Translations under genes and position numbers: made by a program | Notes under the pieces: model-generated | Databases searched by the model: none | The model's input: only the letters and a program-made list of their open reading frames with translations | What the model was told of the DNA's origin: nothing | Shown: positions 4,944 to 13,100 of the stretch, one piece after another | Position numbering within the stretch: the first letter of the stretch is position 1 | Layout: each line of letters starts with the position of its first letter | IMG/VR virus record: IMGVR_UViG_3300005441_000033 | Location: 1 to 23,521 of that record | DNA length: 23,521 nucleotides | Strand: one strand, 5' to 3' | DNA from: a virus

Positions 4944-5225
4944 TTACGGTTGGAAATCTTCGGGAGCGATGCTCAACAGAAGCGTGTTGATGTCATCGAT
5001 CTTGAAGTACACACCGTCAAGGTTCAAGTCTACAATCTGGTCGAGTGCTTTCTCAGCGTCGATCCACTTCTTGCTTTTGAGTTCTTCGGCGATTTTTACC
5101 CATTGACGCTCGTAAGCAACACTCATGGCGACGCCTGCGATAACAGCACCAGTCATGTAGGCATATATTGTACGGTTGGACTTTACGTGATCGACGACAG
5201 TATTGAACTTCTTTTTGATGTTCAT
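4944..5225 (-). CDS. Small single-span membrane protein (93 aa)
   Basis: ATG at 5225 with AAAGGA 6 bases upstream. Basic N-terminus (MNIKKKFNTVVDHVKSNR), one membrane span at about residues 20-38 (TIYAYMTGAVIAGVAMSVA), then a charged helix (IAEELKSKKWIDAEKALDQI) and an acidic C-terminus with the motif DLNLDGVYFKIDDINTLLL. Complete cassette: promoter P5243, gene, terminator 4907-4935. Its general layout resembles the 1776-1979 protein. Expected N-in topology from the basic start is uncertain. Function unknown. Confidence 0.85.
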   Translation of the reverse strand: MNIKKKFNTVVDHVKSNRTIYAYMTGAVIAGVAMSVAYERQWVKIAEELKSKKWIDAEKALDQIVDLNLDGVYFKIDDINTLLLSIAPEDFQP

Positions 5226-5242
5226 GTCGATTCCTTTCGTAA

Positions 5243-5274
5243 GGTTCTCATTATAAGACGTGTTTTCCTTGCGA
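5243..5274 (-). promoter_or_regulatory. Promoter-like element, copy 2 (P5243)
   Basis: Minus strand: TTTCGCA, spacer, TATAAT (5250-5255), GAGAACC. Starts of RNA near 5243 would leave a short leader of about 18-20 bases before the ATG at 5225. Confidence 0.75.
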
Positions 5275-5290
5275 AAGGCAAAAATAGAAA

Positions 5291-5310
5291 GGCGTGTAGT
5301 TTCACACGCC
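5291..5310 (-). terminator. Intrinsic terminator after the 5347-5760 gene
   Basis: Minus strand: 7-bp stem GGCGTGT / ACACGCC with a 6-base loop, followed by TTTCTATTTTTGCC. It lies 36 bases after the stop and 16 bases before the next promoter element. Confidence 0.85.
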
Positions 5311-5346
5311 CTCCCATTTTGATCATCTGTGCGGGGGATTACTGGT

Positions 5347-5760
5347 CTACCTCATCTTGTTCACGAAGCCGAGGGCTTTCGATGCGATGACGTTGGCCTT
5401 CTCGTGGTGGAGGACGAGCAGGATACCGACGACAGTGGCCGCGGCGCCGACAATCGCGTCAGGACTGGGCCTCCAGGAACGTTCTTTCACTTGATCTGCA
5501 TTGAACTTATTTTGCTCGAGCTCGATCTTGTCGCACTCGACCGCGTGGTCAAATCCGATCTTGATCTTGTCGTTCTCGAGTTTGGTTCGCTCGTTTTCGG
5601 TCTTGTGAATGTCGTTCCTGAGTTGCATCAGTTTGACGAGATTGCCGACGGTCTTGGTGTATTCGTCGGAGTCTCCTGCTACGCTCTTCAACTCATCGAT
5701 CAGAGCAGCGATGCGAGCATCGAGGTCTTCGGGAATCGTGATAGTATCAGGGCTAGACAT
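5347..5760 (-). CDS. Coiled-coil protein with C-terminal membrane span (137 aa)
   Basis: ATG at 5760 with AAGGAGA 5 bases upstream. Residues 10-90 are a long charged helical region (EDLDARIAALIDELKS, then NDIHKTENERTKLENDKIKI) typical of a coiled coil. A Pro-rich break (RPSPDAIVG) leads to one membrane span at about residues 103-119 (IVGAAATVVGILLVLHH) and a short helical tail. It is the first cassette after the holin-like genes and has its own promoter (P5779) and terminator (5291-5310). I have the impression that proteins with this layout occur in other actinobacteriophages after the lysis genes, but I cannot name a family. A lysis-accessory or exclusion role is a guess. Confidence 0.82.
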   Translation of the reverse strand: MSSPDTITIPEDLDARIAALIDELKSVAGDSDEYTKTVGNLVKLMQLRNDIHKTENERTKLENDKIKIGFDHAVECDKIELEQNKFNADQVKERSWRPSPDAIVGAAATVVGILLVLHHEKANVIASKALGFVNKMR

Positions 5761-5778
5761 GGGATCTCCTTAGGCATA

Positions 5779-5812
5779 GGGGTCTCATTATAGCCTATGT
5801 TTTCCCTGCGAG
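5779..5812 (-). promoter_or_regulatory. Promoter-like element, copy 1 (P5779)
   Basis: Minus strand: TCTCGCA, GGG plus A-run, TATAAT (5787-5792), GAGACCCC. It starts 12 bases after the stop of the r1t-type holin gene and marks the change from the structural block to the cassette region. Confidence 0.75.
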
Positions 5813-5824
5813 ATCCGATATGCC

Positions 5825-6175
5825 CTATTTCTTCTCCACCCGCAAACGAACCTCGGACTTCCCCGCGACATCGTGGATGTCGTTTTCCACCCCGAGCACG
5901 AGATTCTTCTCGCCGCCGGAATCGGTGATCACGTAGAGGTCGCCGTCGTATGCCGCACCGCTGCTGTTGTAGGATTTGCTCGAGAGACCGAGAAGCACGC
6001 CCAGGAAGGTATTGACCGCAGTGATGGTCACAACCACCTGTTCAGGGGCCGGGAAGTCCCAGACCTGCGCCAAAGCCGCGTAGAGAGTCGCGAGGGCCGG
6101 CAGAACAGTCGTGGCGATCGGCTTGAGAAAGTTGTAGACACGATCGCTCAGAAGGGGCGTCTTGCTATCGCTCAT
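5825..6175 (-). CDS. Holin, r1t-like
   Basis: 116 residues; the ATG at 6175 overlaps the end of the upstream gene by 11 bases, with CGGAG about 8 bases upstream. Two hydrophobic segments are visible, about residues 20-38 (ATTVLPALATLYAALAQ) and 47-65 (VVVTITAVNTFLGVLLGLSS), with an acidic/polar C-terminal domain (DLYVITDSGGEKNLVLGV). The conserved order (RxxxY...LPALATLYxALA, then FLGVLLGxSS) is that of the Lactococcus phage r1t holin family, common in actinobacteriophages. It would form membrane holes that end infection. The C-terminal extension beyond the two spans is long for a minimal holin. No endolysin gene is adjacent. Confidence 0.75.
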   Translation of the reverse strand: MSDSKTPLLSDRVYNFLKPIATTVLPALATLYAALAQVWDFPAPEQVVVTITAVNTFLGVLLGLSSKSYNSSGAAYDGDLYVITDSGGEKNLVLGVENDIHDVAGKSEVRLRVEKK

Positions 6176-6530
6176 TGATGGACTCCGAATTCAGTCGTTG
6201 TACCTGATCGATCGGGACATAATGCGAGGAGGACCTCAAGCGAAGACCCTTTACTTCCTCCATGATGCGCTCGGCAACACCATTACCACCGAGTTCTTTG
6301 TAGGGCTCGTAGAAATACTTGCGGAAATCTTCGTATTCGTCCCTGGTGATTTCCCCCCGGTCGATGTATCGCATACCGAGGAGAATCAGTTTGTCATAAC
6401 CCAGCCCCATCAACAGTCGAGTTGATGCCGAATTCTTCTCGCTTCGCCTGGCCAAATATGCCCAGAAACCAGACGATGCAGCAATCGATGTTGCTGACGT
6501 GATGAGGACGAGTAACCACGGGTCAAGCAT
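6165..6530 (-). CDS. Holin-like single-span membrane protein (121 aa)
   Basis: ATG at 6530 with AAGGAG 5 bases upstream; a longer frame overlaps the preceding gene and is rejected. N-terminal membrane span at residues 3-24 (WLLVLITSATSIAASSGFWA), a basic turn (LARRSEK), then a conserved-looking soluble part containing KLILLGMRYIDRGEITRDEY, a YEPYKELGGNG motif and a closing IMEEVKGL. I recall this soluble motif in many Gram-positive phage proteins annotated as membrane or holin-like. Its position before an r1t-like holin supports a lysis role, but that remains an inference. It overlaps the next gene by 11 bases. Confidence 0.75.
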   Translation of the reverse strand: MLDPWLLVLITSATSIAASSGFWAYLARRSEKNSASTRLLMGLGYDKLILLGMRYIDRGEITRDEYEDFRKYFYEPYKELGGNGVAERIMEEVKGLRLRSSSHYVPIDQVQRLNSESINER

Positions 6531-6549
6531 ATATGCTCCTTGTCGATCC

Positions 6550-7548
6550 TTAAGTCGTCTCTTTCCAAATCCCCGCAGCACGACTCCAAGGACGAGCGAG
6601 CTTCCAAACACCACCATCGCGGACGTAGGGAACTGCTTCTTTCCAAATACCACCGACATTCACCCAAGCGCCTGCAATAGTTCGTTGAAGCGTGACCGGT
6701 GAATATGGACTCCACCCCGCTGCGGTGCGAACTCTACCCCACCAATAATAGTCTGTTGCTGGTTGCATATTGATGATGGTAGTAACGCCGGTATAGGTGA
6801 AGGTAAATGCGCCCGTCGTATTGTTAACGGTATTCAAGACGAGTTGACGTTCAAGGATGGGGGATCCGCCAGTGCTACCGTCAGTGAAGGATGCGACCGC
6901 ACTTGTTTGAGTAACATCCGACACAATAACCGGGTCGGGAGCACCTGGCATCGTCAACGTGGTTACGGTCTTTAGGGCAGACCATGGACTGTAACCTTTG
7001 GAGTTGTGAGTTCTTGCCCAAACGTAATATAGAGTTCCGGGTGTCAGAGCACCAACAGTAATAGAACTGCCGCTGTTGATATTCGTCGTAGTGACGCCCG
7101 AAGCATTGTTATTGACCGTATTACGACCGATTTGCCGAAAATCGATAGGATCCCCGCCGTTGGCACCGTCAGTAACCGTAGCGAAGAAGGATGTTGTCGT
7201 AATATTCGAGAGTGCCGGTGCGGGGGGTGCGCTAGGCGCGGATGACCGTTCAATAGCGTGCGTGAATGTGGTGGGTCCACCGAAGCCAGCGGTTCCTGTG
7301 TCAAACAGCCTAAACGTAACGTTTTGATCAACGGTCAGCGTGAATTCGATAAGCTTCTGCCAGCCAGAATTCGCTATGTAATTGTACGTTCGGCTGTTAT
7401 TGGTAACACCACCCACCGTGTAACCCCACGGCAGAGCATGATGAAACGTAGTGGAATTAAACGAGTTGATCCAGAACTGTACGAGCGAACCCGTGTCCCG
7501 AATCATCATCCGACCGGTAGTACCGGTATTCATCTGATAATCGACCAT
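6550..7548 (-). CDS. Fibronectin-III minor tail / receptor-binding candidate
   Basis: 332 residues; the ATG at 7548 overlaps the TAA of the HAD gene (TAATG). Residues 1-105 form an N-terminal beta-rich domain (FWINSFNSTTFHHALPWGYT) probably used for attachment to the tail tip. Two fibronectin type III-like repeats follow at about 107-198 (PPAPALSNITTTSF to GYSPWSALKTVTT) and 200-291 (PGAPDPVIVSDVTQTSA to GWSPYSPVTL). The last 40 residues hold three GG/AG-x-W units (GGIWKEAVPYV, GGVWKLARPW, AGIWKE). Similar GGxW units end the 15867-16607 protein. Location at the end of the tail block, after Dit and the Gp37-like protein, is typical for host-recognition proteins. Receptor unknown. Confidence 0.82.
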   Translation of the reverse strand: MVDYQMNTGTTGRMMIRDTGSLVQFWINSFNSTTFHHALPWGYTVGGVTNNSRTYNYIANSGWQKLIEFTLTVDQNVTFRLFDTGTAGFGGPTTFTHAIERSSAPSAPPAPALSNITTTSFFATVTDGANGGDPIDFRQIGRNTVNNNASGVTTTNINSGSSITVGALTPGTLYYVWARTHNSKGYSPWSALKTVTTLTMPGAPDPVIVSDVTQTSAVASFTDGSTGGSPILERQLVLNTVNNTTGAFTFTYTGVTTIINMQPATDYYWWGRVRTAAGWSPYSPVTLQRTIAGAWVNVGGIWKEAVPYVRDGGVWKLARPWSRAAGIWKETT

Positions 7549-7928
7549 TACTGCACCCCCATCCGGAGATACAGTAGCGTTTTCTCCCACGACGTGAAAT
7601 GGTACGCTCGATCATCGATATATACCGTTGCGGGAAACTTGCGATCGGTCACGAGAAGAAGACCGCGAATATCCCAGAACCGCTTTCGCTTACCCCACCA
7701 CTCTCGAGGAAGTCTGGTAGTGCATTCGATACCGTATCCCGATCGCTGCTCGATCCATTGAGCTACCTGATGCGGATTACGAGACGTATGAACAAACACC
7801 GCGTTATCCCGCATCAGATATGTCAACGACGTCAGAGCATGCTCTACTGGCTCATCGTAAATGGTTCCATCGCCCCAACCGCGACGATATTGATGTATCA
7901 CTCCGTCGAAGTCAACGGCGATTGTCAT
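7548..7928 (-). CDS. HAD-superfamily phosphatase-like protein
   Basis: 126 residues; ATG at 7928 with GGAGG 5 bases upstream. All four HAD motifs can be placed: motif I DFDGV (D6, D8), motif II VHTSR (T48/S49), motif III at K97 (TDRKFPA), and motif IV YIDDRA (D105, D106). The protein is short and has only a small cap, as in phage and bacterial polynucleotide-phosphatase-like or nucleotidase-like HADs. Its substrate cannot be read from the sequence. It is locked into the tail operon: the start follows the previous stop by 8 bases and the stop overlaps the next start. A role in virion assembly or in DNA/RNA end processing would both be guesses. Confidence 0.85.
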   Translation of the reverse strand: MTIAVDFDGVIHQYRRGWGDGTIYDEPVEHALTSLTYLMRDNAVFVHTSRNPHQVAQWIEQRSGYGIECTTRLPREWWGKRKRFWDIRGLLLVTDRKFPATVYIDDRAYHFTSWEKTLLYLRMGVQ

Positions 7929-7936
7929 TACACCTC

Positions 7937-8179
7937 CTACGTGACAATTCGGAAGTAGATGTCTCCGTCGACACCCCCGGACGGCGCAGCAGTCCCCGAA
8001 GAAAGTCCTGCAGCCGTACGGTAACCGGCCTTACCCACAGGGATAAGTGCTTTGACTTGGGCGATGAAGTCCCGAGTTCGATTGAGTTCCCGAGCGCCCC
8101 AGCGAACTCGAGCGTCGTCATTTCCTGACTCGGGAACCAAGGTGAACCCAGCAGCAACTGCTTGGTCGCCGATTGGCAT
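7937..8179 (-). CDS. Small virion-associated protein (80 aa)
   Basis: ATG at 8179 with GAAGGAG 7 bases upstream. The first half is polar/helical (WGARELNRTRDFIAQVKALI); the second half contains GTAAPSGGVDGDIYFRIV, a Gly-rich ending of the kind seen at the tips of tail fibres (compare GSVNNGSVWFDTSA at the end of the 16619-17476 protein). It sits directly after the Gp37-like baseplate gene, so it is likely a tail-tip component. No named family recognised. Confidence 0.72.
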   Translation of the reverse strand: MPIGDQAVAAGFTLVPESGNDDARVRWGARELNRTRDFIAQVKALIPVGKAGYRTAAGLSSGTAAPSGGVDGDIYFRIVT

Positions 8180-8194
8180 GGCAACTCTCCTTCG

Positions 8195-9367
8195 CTATGG
8201 CATGTCTGCCCATTCTTCGGTCGTCATATCCGCCCACTGAGTATTGTCGACGAACGACAACCACGAACCAGTATTGATGAACTGATTCAGAACAAACGTC
8301 GGATATGCCCGAGTACCTTCACGGTCAGCGACACGAATAATCTCGCTGACTCGCATATTGTTGGTCGTACCATCAGAATCCCTGACCTCGACAATGTCAC
8401 CCAGATTGTAGTCAACACCAGCGACGTAGGCGCTGTTCTGATTGATTTCTCCATCAAAGGCCTGGAAGACACGAGCTTTCGCCAATTCGTCTTGACCTCG
8501 GCGAATCAGCGCTGCGCTGATTTCGGGAGCAGTTCCCGAGTTGATGTCAGTGGCGTTGATGACGAGAGCTCGCCGTTCAAATCCCGAAACATCAGGATCG
8601 ACACCATCCGCATAGACCATCTCGAAGCCCACAGGAGAATATACGTAAGCGACATTCTTCGCGTTCTCGATCGTCATGAACTGTTTCGTGTTCTGCAGAT
8701 TGTCCAGTTCTGGAGCGAATACGACGGCCGGATTCGTGGTTTGGGCTGTTGTACGATCTCGCCCAGTGTAAATATCGAACCACAATTTGGAGGTATCGTA
8801 TTCCCGCAACAAACGGAACCCAAAGTTCCAAATATCCGCAATCTGCACGATGGCGTCGTATACCGTCGTCGGTTCGAGCTCGATGTCTACCAGGTCGACG
8901 GGTTCGGGAATAGTACTCGCTGGGAGAAACGTGCCTTCGAATATGAACGGAATCACGTCGTACGAGCTCAGAATCCCAGTGACGCAAATGTCGTGGAATA
9001 TCTTCCTGGCTGCCGCGGTAGGCGTCAGGCCAGTAATTAGCCACGCTGGGGAGGTTGTAGTGTTCGACAACGACTCCTTAGCTACACGGTCATAGAGGAT
9101 GACCTCGAGAGATCTGCCTTTGACTTTAAGTAGTTTCCGGTTGTCACTGTCGGTCGCATCTTCAACCGATTCAATCACCATGACATAGTGAGAGTCATCG
9201 GTCGCTAGCAACGTCCCCGTCTTCAGCAAAGTTCTCGCTCGAAGAGTTGAACTGATGTCCAACTCAAAATCGCCGTACTGCTTGAACCGCTCGGTCCAAA
9301 TAAGGGATGCGAACTCGTCGAAAACCTCAGCTCGGCGCAGGAGCGGATCAAGCGTGTACAGCTCCAT
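8195..9367 (-). CDS. Baseplate / tail protein, ReqiPepy6 Gp37-like
   Basis: 390 residues; the ATG at 9367 overlaps the TGA of Dit (TGATG). A longer frame from 9469 would lie inside Dit and is rejected. The N-terminus (LRRAEVFDEFASLIWTERF) and the later motif YNLGDIVEVRDSDG match the family named after Rhodococcus phage ReqiPepy6 Gp37, which takes the place of the Tal/gp27-like hub below Dit. A WFDIYTGRDRT stretch at about 208-218 is also typical. The protein ends with an unusual Trp-rich acidic tail (WADMTTEEWADMP). Expected function: tail-tip hub that joins the tube to receptor-binding proteins. Confidence 0.85.
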   Translation of the reverse strand: MELYTLDPLLRRAEVFDEFASLIWTERFKQYGDFELDISSTLRARTLLKTGTLLATDDSHYVMVIESVEDATDSDNRKLLKVKGRSLEVILYDRVAKESLSNTTTSPAWLITGLTPTAAARKIFHDICVTGILSSYDVIPFIFEGTFLPASTIPEPVDLVDIELEPTTVYDAIVQIADIWNFGFRLLREYDTSKLWFDIYTGRDRTTAQTTNPAVVFAPELDNLQNTKQFMTIENAKNVAYVYSPVGFEMVYADGVDPDVSGFERRALVINATDINSGTAPEISAALIRRGQDELAKARVFQAFDGEINQNSAYVAGVDYNLGDIVEVRDSDGTTNNMRVSEIIRVADREGTRAYPTFVLNQFINTGSWLSFVDNTQWADMTTEEWADMP

Positions 9368-10197
9368 CACAGGCCTCCGTACCTGTTGTAATACTGGATG
9401 GAGACGGGGCACCCAGTACCAGTGGTGTACACCCGGATTTCGTTTGCCCCGCTCTCCAACGTCGTCCACACTGACTGCACCGACTTGGCGTACAGAATCG
9501 ATGTCGTCACACTGCTTCGCGTCAAGGTCACCGCCTTGGAGCCTGGGCGGGTATCGATCTTAACGACGTCATTCAGCACCAACGCCGCGGTGATGTCCAA
9601 CGTTTGGACGTTCGATCCCGGCGGCTTGTGGTACACCGTGAAATCGCTCATCGTCGCTCTGGTCACTGTGAGCGTCAGTTCGATGCCGGTATCCTCGGTA
9701 CCATCTACGGTGAATACCTGCGGTGAGGTATCCGAGGTGAGCAAACCGGTCAAGACGACCGGGGTCGGGTTGATGAAATCAGGCTTGAAGCAGACGATAG
9801 AAATATCGACTGCCGGCTCTGCCGTAAACAGAGCAGCCTCCATGGTTTCAACCCGACCCGCGATCTCCACGATAAGACCGTCAGTCATGTAGAACTTGAG
9901 CACAATCGGCGATTTCGGCATGAAGTAGCGATAAAGCTGCTTCCTCAGATCTCTGATCGTTTGATTGGTCCCGAAATCAGGATTGTACTCGAGCTGGAAA
10001 CGAATGTTACGTTTCTCAAGACTACTGGACTGATATTCTTCGCCATCCATTGCAGCGAAGTTTGAGGATACCAGGGTCGCGTCCGCTGGATCGAGACCCT
10101 GGATATCCTTCACGATAAAGCCGCCGGAAATATCTTCCAGCGGCAAAGTGAGCAGGCTGCCCTGCCGATTCGTTACTTCAACTTTGATGATTGACAT
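9367..10197 (-). CDS. Distal tail protein (Dit)
   Basis: 276 residues; the ATG at 10197 overlaps the TAA of the tape measure (TAATG). N-terminal part (about 1-130) has the Dit pattern: a beta start, KRNIRFQLEYNP, then RDLRKQLYRYFMPKSPIVL. The C-terminal part (about 130-276) is beta-rich (VDISIVCFKPDFINP, PGSNVQTLDITAALVLND) and resembles the galectin-like second domain of Dit proteins. Dit forms the hexameric ring at the tail end between tube and hub. Position directly after the tape measure and before the Gp37-like protein confirms the assignment. Confidence 0.87.
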   Translation of the reverse strand: MSIIKVEVTNRQGSLLTLPLEDISGGFIVKDIQGLDPADATLVSSNFAAMDGEEYQSSSLEKRNIRFQLEYNPDFGTNQTIRDLRKQLYRYFMPKSPIVLKFYMTDGLIVEIAGRVETMEAALFTAEPAVDISIVCFKPDFINPTPVVLTGLLTSDTSPQVFTVDGTEDTGIELTLTVTRATMSDFTVYHKPPGSNVQTLDITAALVLNDVVKIDTRPGSKAVTLTRSSVTTSILYAKSVQSVWTTLESGANEIRVYTTGTGCPVSIQYYNRYGGL

Positions 10198-13100
10198 TAC
10201 GTCGACAGAGCCTCCTTCACTGTGGACACTTGGTTCTTCGTCTTACGGTAGATCTCGGACGTTGTCAAAGCCTTGGGCGAGTAGTTGTTCTGCGTGTAGT
10301 TGAACACGCTTCCACCCGAGCCGTCCGGGTCGTCATCAGGGTTACGGCTATTGTTGATAGCCGATGCCAGATTTACCGCTTGTGAATATGCGCCAGCAAC
10401 TGTCAACTTCCCCTTAGTAGGAAGCAGCGTATCAATCTTACTGGCGTTCTTCTGAATATCCGTCAGATCAAGAACGGGCCTGACAACTGGTTGGAAGTGG
10501 AGATTCCCACCCACCATTTTGTCGACATTCGCCAGCGATTTCTGCAGCGTGATAACCGCCTTGTCGGCGATGTTTTCTGCAGATTTGCCGACCAAGCCAA
10601 CGTTGTCGTCAAGACCCTTGACGAGACCTTGCGCGGAGTAGCTACCGATTTCAGCGAAGACCTTCGACGGCGACTTGATACCGAGCTTCTTCTTGATGGC
10701 GTTCACCAAGGAATCGGCGATCTTGTCCATTTGCTTCTCAATCGCAGCCTGCTGGTTCTGCAGACCCTTGACCAAACCGGCAGCCGAATCAACAGCAGCC
10801 TGGTACAACTGAGACGATGCCGTCTTACCGAGAGATGTACCAACCGTGTCGAGTTCTTTACCCAACTGGTTGAGCTGATCAACACTAGCCTTACCACCAG
10901 CAAGAAGTTCTTGCATGAATGGTAGTGCACTGGTACCACTCGACAGGAGATCCTGATAGGTTTCATCGTTGAGGCCGAGCGAACGGAGACGCTGAATCGC
11001 ATTCGCGAACGTCTTCGTATCCGCGATTTGTTTCTTAAGATTGTCGAGGTAATCCGCGAGCTTAGTTTCGCCCGTGGCACTCGGCAGATCGGAGAACTGT
11101 TCCCTGATCTGCTTGTTGTAATCGTCGCGAGTCTTGATCGCATCTGCCAGCGTTTGCTTGGCAGCTTCCAGCTTGGCAGTGACTGTGTCGTACTGGGTAG
11201 CCAGCTTACCCAGAGCGGTCTGCTGGTTCTTGTACGCTGCAGTCAAATAGGCCTGAGCTCGCACAGCGGCCAGATGTTCTTTGTTCGCCTGTGCCAGAGC
11301 GGCCTTAGTTTCCTTGATCTCCTGACGGTCTTTCTTGCGAGCGCTGTTGAGCTTCTTCAGCTTCGCTTCGAGAGCATCGATATCCTTGCTACTTTCCTTA
11401 GCCATGTTGGAAACCATGGCCTTAAGATCCTTGAACGCGGTGTCGATCTGGCTCTTGTTGCCATCCAGACCCTTGCGGAAACCGTCGTTGACGTACTTAC
11501 CGATCTTCTCGAATTCCTTCGAGGGCGAATGAATACCCAGCGCAGCTTTCGCAGCACTGAGCGCATTTTTTGCGATCGTTCGGGCAGCGTCAACAACCGC
11601 GCCAATACCATTACGAATTCCGCTGACCATACCCTCGACAATAGCGGAAGCGAGATTTCGCCCAGCGGCATTCATACGATCCGAATTACTTCGGATAGCA
11701 TTAGCAATACCATTGACGAAATTGATGATCAGATTGACGCCAGCTTGGATGATACGCGGAAGATTCTTACTGATCGAATTGATAAAGGCGACGATCAGGT
11801 TTGTGGCTGCGGTCACCATTCCATCGACACGCTTGGCCATACCGTTAAGAACACCGGTAACCAATCGAGCACCAGCATCAACCATGCGAGGAACGTATTG
11901 CGCTAGCTTCTCGATAAGAATGGTGAGAAGCTTCAGCAACACATTAATGATCTTCGGACTGATCTTATCGATGACGTCCAGAAGTGTATTGAGGATAGCC
12001 ATCAGAGCCCGACCGATTGCCGGAGCTCCCTTCACGATGACGTCTGCCAACGCAACCAATGCCACGCCAAATTGCTTGACAATCATCGGAATAAGACCGA
12101 TAAGTGCTGTCACCAATCCAACGACAACGACCGTAGCCGCACCACCAGATGCCGCAAGGAGAGCAAGACCAGTCGCGAACAAGAACACGCCCGCACCCGC
12201 CAGAGCCAATCCTGCACCCAGAAGAGTGATCGCCGCGCCAAGCCCGATGAGCGACGGGATTACCGGAGTCAATACCAAACCAGCAATACCGATAATCGTC
12301 AGCGCTCCTGCCAAAGCGACAAGACCCTTGAGGATTTCGCCCCAACTCATCCCGCCCAAGGTGGTCAAGACCGGCGCCAAGATAGCTAGCGACGCCGTTA
12401 CCACGAGAAGAGCAGCTGCTCCGGGAAGAGCGCCCGACATCAGAATCATCGCGCCAGCGATGATACCCAGAGAACCAGCAAGTACCACGCCAGCTTTGAG
12501 GATCTCGCCCCAGCTGAATTTACTGAAACGCTCGAGAGCGTCTCCTATTTTGCCGAGTGACAGAGCAACGATCAGAACAGCCGCCGCTCCTGCTGGCGCC
12601 GTAGGCGGAATGATCGTGACAGCAGCGGTAATGATCGTCAGAGCGCCCAACATCAGAGTCAGACTCTTACCGATCTCGCCCCAAGACATCTTCCCCATTT
12701 GCTCGAGAGCCTTGGCTACCATTCCCAGAGAAACCGCCACGATAAGAACCGATGCTGCTGCCAGTGGAGCAGTAGGCGGAATCAGCATCAGCGATGCAGT
12801 AGCCAGAGCCAAAGAGCCAGCCATAGCGACCAAGCCACGACCGATCTCGGCCCACGACAAACCAGCCATGTCCCCCACAGCACTGGCGAGAATCTTGATT
12901 CCTGCCGCCAGGAGGAGAAGACCTGCGCCGGCAAGTATGCCTGTCTTGTTTGCCTGAGCGAACTTGGTAAAGAGCCCCAAGCCCAACAGAAGACCGCCGA
13001 CGCCTATAAGACCCTTGCCAAGTTCTTCCCAGCTAAGACCAGACAGATCGGTCACAGCTTTGACGAGAATGCGAATACCAGCTGCCAGAGCAATAAGTCC

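Noticed and set aside
251-5812. Interspersed repeats considered as a CRISPR array or mobile-element ends
   Set aside because: Spacing between copies is irregular (about 240 to 1750 bases), genes lie between them, and each contains a perfect TATAAT correctly placed before a start codon. A promoter explains them better.
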